A stretch of 10,337 nt of DNA from Thermoplasmata archaeon (GTDB lineage Archaea; Thermoplasmatota; Thermoplasmata; Thermoplasmatales; Thermoplasmataceae). Shown piece by piece: positions 5,565 through 10,337 of this stretch. Both the position numbers and the translations under genes were made by a program. The notes beneath the pieces were generated by a model that saw nothing but the letters and a program-made list of their open reading frames with translations, was not told where the DNA came from and ran no database searches. Every line of letters starts with the position of its first letter. Position 1 is the stretch's first letter. The stretch covers positions 1 through 10,337 of the forward strand of contig JAKBRR010000029.1 of assembly GCA_021845325.1 (NCBI GenBank), written 5' to 3'.

Positions 5565-7679
5565 ATGGAAATTGTTGAGATACTTGCAAACTCAGTATTC
5601 CTGGATCAGTTTTATGAACTTTACCAGAAAATCTTTGTGGATGAGAATGAGAGAGAAACAAGGGAAAATATCATAAAATATCTTTCACTAAAAGACTCTT
5701 CTTATTACGGAAGTAACTCTTACCATATATTCTGTTCAGTTGAAGATAAAAAAATAGAAGGCTTTTTGGTTGGAGACTACTATAGCGGACCAAATTCAGG
5801 TGTCATAGAGTTTGTCGGTGTCTCTCCCGAATACAGAGACAGGCATATCGCAAAGATGTTAATCGATCATTTTACTGAAACAATAAGTAAAGAGGCTCAA
5901 AAAAAGATAAATGGTATATTTTGTGAGGTTGACATAAAAGAGCTGTCGCATCCGGGCCACAGGGATAAGACTTCCCTGTCATTCTGGAAAAAACTAGATT
6001 TTGGTGTGGTTGAGTTAATCTATGTTCAGCCTTCCCTCAGCCCCGGGAAAAAACCTGTTAAAGACCTGGTTCTTTTGTACAGGGACATTGCAGGTAGTGG
6101 ACTGGAAGCAACTCAGCTTCTTTCGTTTGTAGAATCATACATGAAATATGCAATGTCAATTGATGCCCCTTATGAAAAATGGGAATACCAGGTTGTCAAA
6201 GGCCAGACCAATCATAGGAAGCTTATACCTATAATGGCCGTAGATGAATTTATTAAAACTGGCTTCACAGTTTTTTCTAATCCTGTCCTGGACTACATCA
6301 TCACATTTCCTCTTTTTCCAATTAATGACCTAATTGGTCGAGTAGAAGAATTGACACTGGAAAAGGCAACTGAAATTGCAAATATAATTTTTAACAAAGC
6401 TTCTTCGCTCCCATTTTCAAAAGAAGTATCAGTAGAGATACAAAAAGGAGACGGCACACAAATTAAGATTTTTGGTAATGAAAATTTTGTTCACAGAATG
6501 AGAGATAAGCGTGAGAGCTATGTTAGCGGTGAATATTTGAAAAGTAAGCTTTCAATAAAAGGCGTAATTAAAGCAAAGGAACAGTGGTCAATCGCAGTTG
6601 ACCTTCCTACAGGATCAGCAACCTCTGCTAAGTTGCAGATATGGATGGACGTGGATCACCTCAGCATGGCATCTTTGCATTTCATTGCCTACTATGATGG
6701 GTATTACAGTACCCGGGAGATGGTTGCCCTTATGGATACTGGTAAGATAAATGTATTAAACGAAAGCAATAACGAATTATTTGTCAATTTTATTAATAAA
6801 ATAACTGATCTGTTTCTGACTTCTGGAATAAAAAATTCCGAAAAGATAAGCAGGATAAAACCAGAAATCTATCCAGTTTCATTTTCAACTACGGACAGAG
6901 TGTTTGAAACAATCAGGACGCATATTTACGCCATCATAAATCAGGATTCGTCTTATAACTATGCCAGCTCCAGATATGTCGCTAAATTTTTCGATGAGAA
7001 TCAAAGTGTAATTGAAACGGTATTTGTGCATTATGGGAGGAAAGCTGGCGCAGTCATATTTGGCGAGGAGGGATACGGGATATTCGAAGCTGTCACAGGT
7101 TACAGTGTTTCGGAGATAGAAGCTGCCGATCCGCCAGAATTACAGGAAAATATCAGAATAACGATATTGAATGAGTATATTTCAGAGGTTACTGCACTCT
7201 TACATGAAAGACTTTATTTAAAGCGTTTGGAGTCTATCCTGTCAAAGGGAGATGTCACTCTCAGGGGAGATGAAAAAAAGACAATGAGCTATCTTGCAGA
7301 CATTGAAAAACTATTCTACACTGGCCTCGAAGAATTCAGAGGTTTGTCTCTGTATTCATATACAGAGTTAGACTATGCTTTAAAACAGGCACGATCGGAT
7401 ATGGGAATCAAGGAAGAACTTGAGGCTACCATTGCAGCTGTTGGTTCTCTTTCCAAGAAGGCTGAACTCTTATATCGCATAAGAAACGATTCAAACACAG
7501 TCCTGATTTCATACCTTCTGACGCTTTTTACTGCTTCAGCTTTAACTGTTTCGCTCATAAATTTTATCCTTCCGCCGACTGCAACATTGCTTGAGAAGAT
7601 CCTATTCATATTTGGACTGCCCGTAGCTGCCATCATCATTTTGTATGCTTACTCTATCAACAGAAGGAAGTATAACTGA
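5565..7679 (+). CDS. Large protein with N-terminal GNAT-like domain and two C-terminal membrane helices
   Basis: 704 residues. About 1-158 looks like a GNAT N-acyltransferase: motif A strand and loop 'IEFVGVSPEYRDRHIAKMLIDHF' region (81-103) and motif B 'LSFWKKLDFG' (138-147, the family's FYek-x-GF). The acyl-CoA loop is divergent: R91-D-R-H94-I-A96 in place of R-x-x-G-x-G/A, so activity is uncertain. Residues 160-560 are a long mixed alpha/beta region that I cannot assign, with no obvious motifs. Residues 565-640 are mainly charged helix, possibly a stalk, followed by two membrane helices at about 645-668 and 676-696 and a short basic tail ('NRRKYN'). The basic tail suggests that both ends and the large body are cytosolic. 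The layout (soluble body, helical stalk, two C-terminal helices) recalls CorA channels, but the GMN motif is absent. The stop overlaps the start of the transporter gene, so the two products probably act together. Confidence 0.75.
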   Translation: MEIVEILANSVFLDQFYELYQKIFVDENERETRENIIKYLSLKDSSYYGSNSYHIFCSVEDKKIEGFLVGDYYSGPNSGVIEFVGVSPEYRDRHIAKMLIDHFTETISKEAQKKINGIFCEVDIKELSHPGHRDKTSLSFWKKLDFGVVELIYVQPSLSPGKKPVKDLVLLYRDIAGSGLEATQLLSFVESYMKYAMSIDAPYEKWEYQVVKGQTNHRKLIPIMAVDEFIKTGFTVFSNPVLDYIITFPLFPINDLIGRVEELTLEKATEIANIIFNKASSLPFSKEVSVEIQKGDGTQIKIFGNENFVHRMRDKRESYVSGEYLKSKLSIKGVIKAKEQWSIAVDLPTGSATSAKLQIWMDVDHLSMASLHFIAYYDGYYSTREMVALMDTGKINVLNESNNELFVNFINKITDLFLTSGIKNSEKISRIKPEIYPVSFSTTDRVFETIRTHIYAIINQDSSYNYASSRYVAKFFDENQSVIETVFVHYGRKAGAVIFGEEGYGIFEAVTGYSVSEIEAADPPELQENIRITILNEYISEVTALLHERLYLKRLESILSKGDVTLRGDEKKTMSYLADIEKLFYTGLEEFRGLSLYSYTELDYALKQARSDMGIKEELEATIAAVGSLSKKAELLYRIRNDSNTVLISYLLTLFTASALTVSLINFILPPTATLLEKILFIFGLPVAAIIILYAYSINRRKYN

Positions 7680-8581
7680 TGAAAAACAGAGATGTTATAA
7701 TTCCCCTGAGTGTCGCTCTGATCTCTTCCTTTATTTACGGTGTTTGGAACATACTGTCTTACAGTCTAGTCAGGCTGTCACCTGGGAATATACTGCTTTC
7801 GCTCTTTATCATGATGGGATTTGCTGCATTTCTTTCATTCCTCTATTTACTTGCAGCATCAAAAAAACATGGAACTCCCGAAACCATTGCATTCATGAAA
7901 TACCCTGCTTTGGGCGGAGTTCTATTTGGCCTGGGCAATATTGTTTTCTTTTATATGATAAGGGTAGATATACTCCCGATAGTTGCTGCCATTGTATATA
8001 GCAATCTCATAATATTCTCTTTCCTCTTAAGTAAAAGTAAAGGTTCGCGAATTTCATTTCTATACATACTGGGAACCATAACCGCAGTTTTTGGACTTGG
8101 CATCATGGAGTTGCTGGATACAGATAAAATTGTAGTTGAACCAGTATTGATTGAACAATCGTTTTTACTGGTAATTCTTTATGGACTCGGTTCCTATTTT
8201 ATTTACAGAAGTTCACTCAATAAGGATAAAACAGAAAACAGCATATTTCTGGTGTTTCTGATCGAAACCGCAATTGTAGGTGCAGCAACCATAACATTTG
8301 GGGGTTTCCAAGGCATTATGGACATTTCTGAAACTTACCTGATCGAAGCTATGATCACAGGCGCTGTCCTTGTCCTGGCTGTTATACTGGAATTTAAATC
8401 ATTTTACATAATAAGCAACTACAAAACTAAATTTATAAATATAATCAATATTTTTCTTAATTTTGAAACAATCTGGGTACTATTTTTTTCAGTAATATTT
8501 CTCCGTGTGTCTTCCATACCGGTCGTGGTGGGGGTCGTTATAACATCCTTCGGGATATGGATTGTTTCCACTTCAAAATAA
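7679..8581 (+). CDS. DMT/EamA-like membrane transporter, ten predicted helices
   Basis: 300 residues with about ten membrane segments (near 7-27, 36-59, 75-95, 98-117, 125-143, 160-177, 187-207, 221-240, 252-273, 278-297). This matches the two-times-five helix layout and usual length (around 300) of the drug/metabolite transporter superfamily. Each half begins with a small-residue-rich helix after a charged end ('PLSVALISSFIYGVWN'; 'LLVILYGLGSYFIY'), and helix 9-10 follows the EamA pattern of an amphipathic helix, a short turn and a final helix. Members export or import small metabolites, amino acids or sugars. The ATG shares one base with the upstream stop (TGATG), and a purine stretch AGAAGGAAG at 7661-7669 could serve as ribosome binding site, as expected for an internal operon gene in an otherwise leaderless genome. 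Substrate unknown. Individual helix limits are estimates. Confidence 0.75.
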   Translation: MKNRDVIIPLSVALISSFIYGVWNILSYSLVRLSPGNILLSLFIMMGFAAFLSFLYLLAASKKHGTPETIAFMKYPALGGVLFGLGNIVFFYMIRVDILPIVAAIVYSNLIIFSFLLSKSKGSRISFLYILGTITAVFGLGIMELLDTDKIVVEPVLIEQSFLLVILYGLGSYFIYRSSLNKDKTENSIFLVFLIETAIVGAATITFGGFQGIMDISETYLIEAMITGAVLVLAVILEFKSFYIISNYKTKFINIINIFLNFETIWVLFFSVIFLRVSSIPVVVGVVITSFGIWIVSTSK

Positions 8582-8585
8582 ACTC

Positions 8586-8594
8586 ATTATTTTT
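8586..8594 (+). terminator. T-rich tract, possible terminator of the transporter operon
   Basis: A T-rich stretch ending in five T residues (8590-8594), starting five bases after the stop codon. A second run of seven T residues is at 8677-8683. Either would suit archaeal T-tract termination. Confidence 0.4.
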
Positions 8595-8910
8595 GTATCA
8601 TAACCGGAATGTCTGTTTCTATAGTTAAAATGAATTCAATTATAGAATTTTGTACTTTCTTTAACTACTGTAATCATTTTTTTAAGCAGTTTATAGCAGA
8701 ACCCCTGCGATTCTACCCTGTTCATGCATTTTCTGTGATGCAACGAACTCAAATTAATTTATTATATGGAGGAAGTGGTTATTTTGGATTACTTCTAAAA
8801 ACAACCAGCAGCTAAATACATTTCATAGAGGAACTGCATTGCATGTCAGTATCAGTATAAATTAATTTTCTCAATATTAAGATTGCGAAGACAGCACCGT
8901 AATAGATTTA

Positions 8911-8944
8911 TTTTCAATTGGAAACGGAATTTTCAATTCGAAAC
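8911..8944 (+). repeat. Twin 15-base direct repeats with TTTC-N5-GAAA dyads (candidate operator)
   Basis: TTTTCAATTGGAAAC (8911-8925) and TTTTCAATTCGAAAC (8930-8944) differ at one position and are separated by GGAA, with a 19-base period. Each contains the dyad TTTC-N5-GAAA, as expected for a site bound by a dimer. The pair ends 55 bases before the citrate synthase ATG and about 26 bases before its weak TATA-like box, a place typical for an archaeal activator. Confidence 0.6.
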
Positions 8945-8970
8945 TCTAAATTCAGGATAAACCTTTTTCA

Positions 8971-8978
8971 TTTGATAA
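8971..8978 (+). promoter_or_regulatory. Weak TATA-like box of the citrate synthase gene
   Basis: TTTGATAA, centred 25-28 bases before the two adjacent ATGs (9000 and 9003). It deviates from the better boxes of the neighbouring genes. GGATAAAC (8955-8962) is an alternative that would give a leader of about 15 bases. Confidence 0.35.
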
Positions 8979-8999
8979 GAGATACTCAGAGCGGTTTAT

Positions 9000-10154
9000 A
9001 TGATGTCAGGTAATCAACAGAGTGAAATTGCAAGGGGTCTTGAGGGTGTCGTTGCAGCTGAGACAAAGATAGGTTTTGTTGATGGCATAAATGGCAGACT
9101 CGTTTACAGAGGATACAATATTGAGGATCTCGTCGAGAAATCGAATTTCGAGGAGGTTGCATTTCTATTAATATACGGGAAATTACCCACCTCAGCAGAG
9201 TTTAGACAGTTTAAAGACAACTTAAATCTGAAGACTGAATTAAACGAGGATCTCTTTTCGATAATATCAAAGACAACCCAGAAGTCGCACCCAATGTCTG
9301 CACTTAGAACAGCGATATCATACCAGGGGGCATTAGATCCTCTTAGTTCAAGTTCAGATCTTAAAAGCCAGGAAAGAATGGGTCTTTCAATAATGGGAAG
9401 TTTTCCATCTATTGTGGCGGCAATTAACAGGTCCATAAAGGGCGAGAGCAGGGTCGTATCAAAATCAACAGACTATGTGGAAAAATTCCTCGAGGAAAGC
9501 TTCGGAAGGAAACCATCAGACTTTGAGAAAGAGGTTATGAGGGTTGCACTCATAATTCATGCCGATCATGGGATGAATGCGTCAACATTTGCGTCAATGG
9601 TGACAATATCAACATTATCAGACATGTATTCTGCAGTGACATCAGCGGTGTCATCACTGAAGGGACCACTTCACGGAGGTGCGAACGAGAAATCACTCGA
9701 AATGCTGGAAAAGATTGGTTCCCCGAAAAATGCTGAAAAAGTCATATCTGAAATGCTGGAAAAGAAGGAAAAAATAATGGGATTCGGCCACAGAGTTTAC
9801 AAGGTATACGATCCAAGAGCAAAAATATTGAAGGTTTATGCAAAACAGCTAGCTGAAAAAACTGACAATAAGGAATTGTTTGAGACTGCTGAAGAGGTTG
9901 AGAAAGTAATGGTTTCAAAACTTGGCTCCAAAGGGATTTTCCCTAATGTTGACTTCTATTCTGGAATTGTCTATAAGTCACTTGGTTTTGATTCGAAGAT
10001 ATTCACGCCTATATTTGCTCTTGCCAGAATATCTGGATGGTTTGCAAGATCCTTTGAATACCTGCATGACAACAGGCTTTTCCGCCCAAGGTCACAATAT
10101 AAGGGTGAGGTGGGACCCCTCAAATATATACCAATAAATGAAAGGAAACAATAA
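9000..10154 (+). CDS. gltA: Citrate synthase
   Basis: Condenses acetyl-CoA and oxaloacetate to citrate and CoA, the entry step of the citric acid cycle; cytosolic, and a homodimer in the archaeal and short bacterial type. It is 384 residues long, the size of the Thermoplasma enzyme. The catalytic triad is visible: His225 ('PLHGGANE'), His264 ('GFGHRVYK') and Asp318 ('FPNVDFYSG'). Other family signatures are the N-terminal 'GLEGVVAAETKIGFVDG' and 'LVYRGYNIEDL', 'HADHGMNAST' (187-196), and the C-terminal 'RLFRPRSQYKG' (359-369). Methylcitrate synthase activity cannot be excluded, since the two share these motifs, but no propionate-pathway genes are nearby. Two ATGs (9000, 9003) are adjacent and either could be used; no Shine-Dalgarno sequence is clear. 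The long upstream region with twin repeats suggests regulated expression. The gene is monocistronic, followed by a tRNA gene with its own promoter. Confidence 0.97.
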   Translation: MMSGNQQSEIARGLEGVVAAETKIGFVDGINGRLVYRGYNIEDLVEKSNFEEVAFLLIYGKLPTSAEFRQFKDNLNLKTELNEDLFSIISKTTQKSHPMSALRTAISYQGALDPLSSSSDLKSQERMGLSIMGSFPSIVAAINRSIKGESRVVSKSTDYVEKFLEESFGRKPSDFEKEVMRVALIIHADHGMNASTFASMVTISTLSDMYSAVTSAVSSLKGPLHGGANEKSLEMLEKIGSPKNAEKVISEMLEKKEKIMGFGHRVYKVYDPRAKILKVYAKQLAEKTDNKELFETAEEVEKVMVSKLGSKGIFPNVDFYSGIVYKSLGFDSKIFTPIFALARISGWFARSFEYLHDNRLFRPRSQYKGEVGPLKYIPINERKQ

Positions 10155-10173
10155 AAAGAAAAATGGTTCAAAA

Positions 10174-10181
10174 TTTAAATA
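10174..10181 (+). promoter_or_regulatory. TATA-like box of tRNA-Asp
   Basis: TTTAAATA centred about 31 bases before the first base of the tRNA, which allows a 5' leader of a few bases before RNase P cleavage. It lies only 20 bases after the citrate synthase stop. Confidence 0.55.
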
Positions 10182-10208
10182 AAACGGGTTGATTCCCTAT
10201 GCCACGAT

Positions 10209-10281
10209 GCCCCGGTAGTGTAGTGGCCTATCATACGGGCCTGTCGAGCCCGTGACTCGGGTCCAAATCCCGGCCGGGGCG
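10209..10281 (+). tRNA. trnD: tRNA-Asp (anticodon GTC)
   Basis: A 73-base cloverleaf. The acceptor stem GCCCCGG (10209-10215) pairs perfectly with CCGGGGC (10274-10280), followed by discriminator G10281. The anticodon stem CGGGC/GCCCG (10236-10240 / 10248-10252) holds the seven-base loop CTGTCGA with anticodon GTC at 10243-10245. The T arm is TCGGG / CCCGG (10257-10261 / 10269-10273) around loop TCCAAAT. The D arm (10218-10234) has the conserved GG at 10225-10226 and a non-Watson-Crick closing pair, as in other archaeal tRNA-Asp. There is no intron and CCA is not encoded, so it must be added after transcription. Confidence 0.96.
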
Positions 10282-10282
10282 A

Positions 10283-10286
10283 TTTT
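10283..10286 (+). terminator. Short T tract after tRNA-Asp
   Basis: Four T residues directly after the discriminator base, with a further run of six T residues at 10322-10327. Either may end the tRNA transcript. Confidence 0.35.
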
Positions 10287-10337
10287 ATAAAATTCCATAT
10301 CCCTACCATAATTAGCCCCTATTTTTTGATGCACTGA

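Larger units (their letters stand above)
8582..8999 (+). other. 418-base intergenic region upstream of citrate synthase
   Basis: The first 100 bases are T-rich and likely hold the terminators of the preceding operon. The middle (about 8600-8880) has one 68-codon frame (8609-8815) that I do not accept as a gene. The last 90 bases hold a tandem pair of 15-base repeats (8911-8944) and a weak TATA-like box (8971-8978), which look like the control region of the citrate synthase gene. Confidence 0.5.

Noticed and set aside
8609..8815. A 68-codon plus-strand frame in the gap before citrate synthase.
   Set aside because: Its composition (many Phe, Cys, Asn and Ser, no domain-like pattern) is what AT-rich non-coding DNA gives. 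It contains a run of seven T residues, the nearest TATA-like sequence is too close to the ATG, and no family is recognisable.
8850..8864. Short CAGTAT-CAGTAT tandem repeat.
   Set aside because: Only two six-base units; this is expected by chance in DNA of this composition and has no further structure.
10209..10281. tRNA-Asp as an attachment site of an integrated element.
   Set aside because: There is no integrase and no repeat of the tRNA 3' end within the window, so nothing supports integration here.

Overview
The window looks like chromosomal DNA of a thermoplasmatal euryarchaeon (Thermoplasma / Ferroplasma / Cuniculiplasma-like). The reasons are a citrate synthase of the 384-residue Thermoplasma type, a tRNA-Asp with no encoded CCA, AT-rich intergenic DNA, and archaeal TATA-like boxes that sit about 24-30 bases before the start codons of most genes, which implies leaderless mRNAs. 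No insertion sequence, CRISPR array, integrase or rRNA gene was seen. The species assignment is an inference.

Layout. (1) Bases 1-1250: the 3' part of a PF00756-type alpha/beta-hydrolase on the plus strand, overlapping tail-to-tail by 16 bases with a short-chain dehydrogenase/reductase (SDR) on the minus strand. (2) Bases 1251-3372: a divergent promoter region, then a 667-residue HerA/VirB4-like (DUF87) ATPase whose C-terminal part carries a PD...ExE signature like that of PD-(D/E)xK nucleases. (3) Bases 3373-4995: a heme-oxygenase-like diiron oxidase (HDO/CADD/TenA fold), a four-helix small membrane protein and a 77-residue unknown protein, each with its own TATA-like box. (4) Bases 4996-5564: 569 bases without a convincing gene but with three good inverted repeats. 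(5) Bases 5565-8581: a two-gene operon with overlapping stop and start (TGATG). It encodes a 704-residue protein (N-terminal GNAT-like domain, long unknown middle, two C-terminal membrane helices) and a ten-helix DMT/EamA-like transporter. (6) Bases 8582-8999: a 418-base gap holding a tandem pair of 15-base, dyad-like repeats upstream of citrate synthase. (7) Bases 9000-10281: citrate synthase, then tRNA-Asp(GTC) with its own promoter.

Most genes appear to be single-gene transcription units. The only clear operon is the GNAT-membrane protein plus transporter pair, which is the best candidate for an undescribed functional system: a membrane-anchored acyltransferase-like or sensor protein coupled to a small-molecule exporter. 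The other items of most interest are the ATPase with a nuclease-like tail, the diiron oxidase with a Glu at a usual Asp ligand position, the structured intergenic region, and the twin operator-like repeat before citrate synthase.
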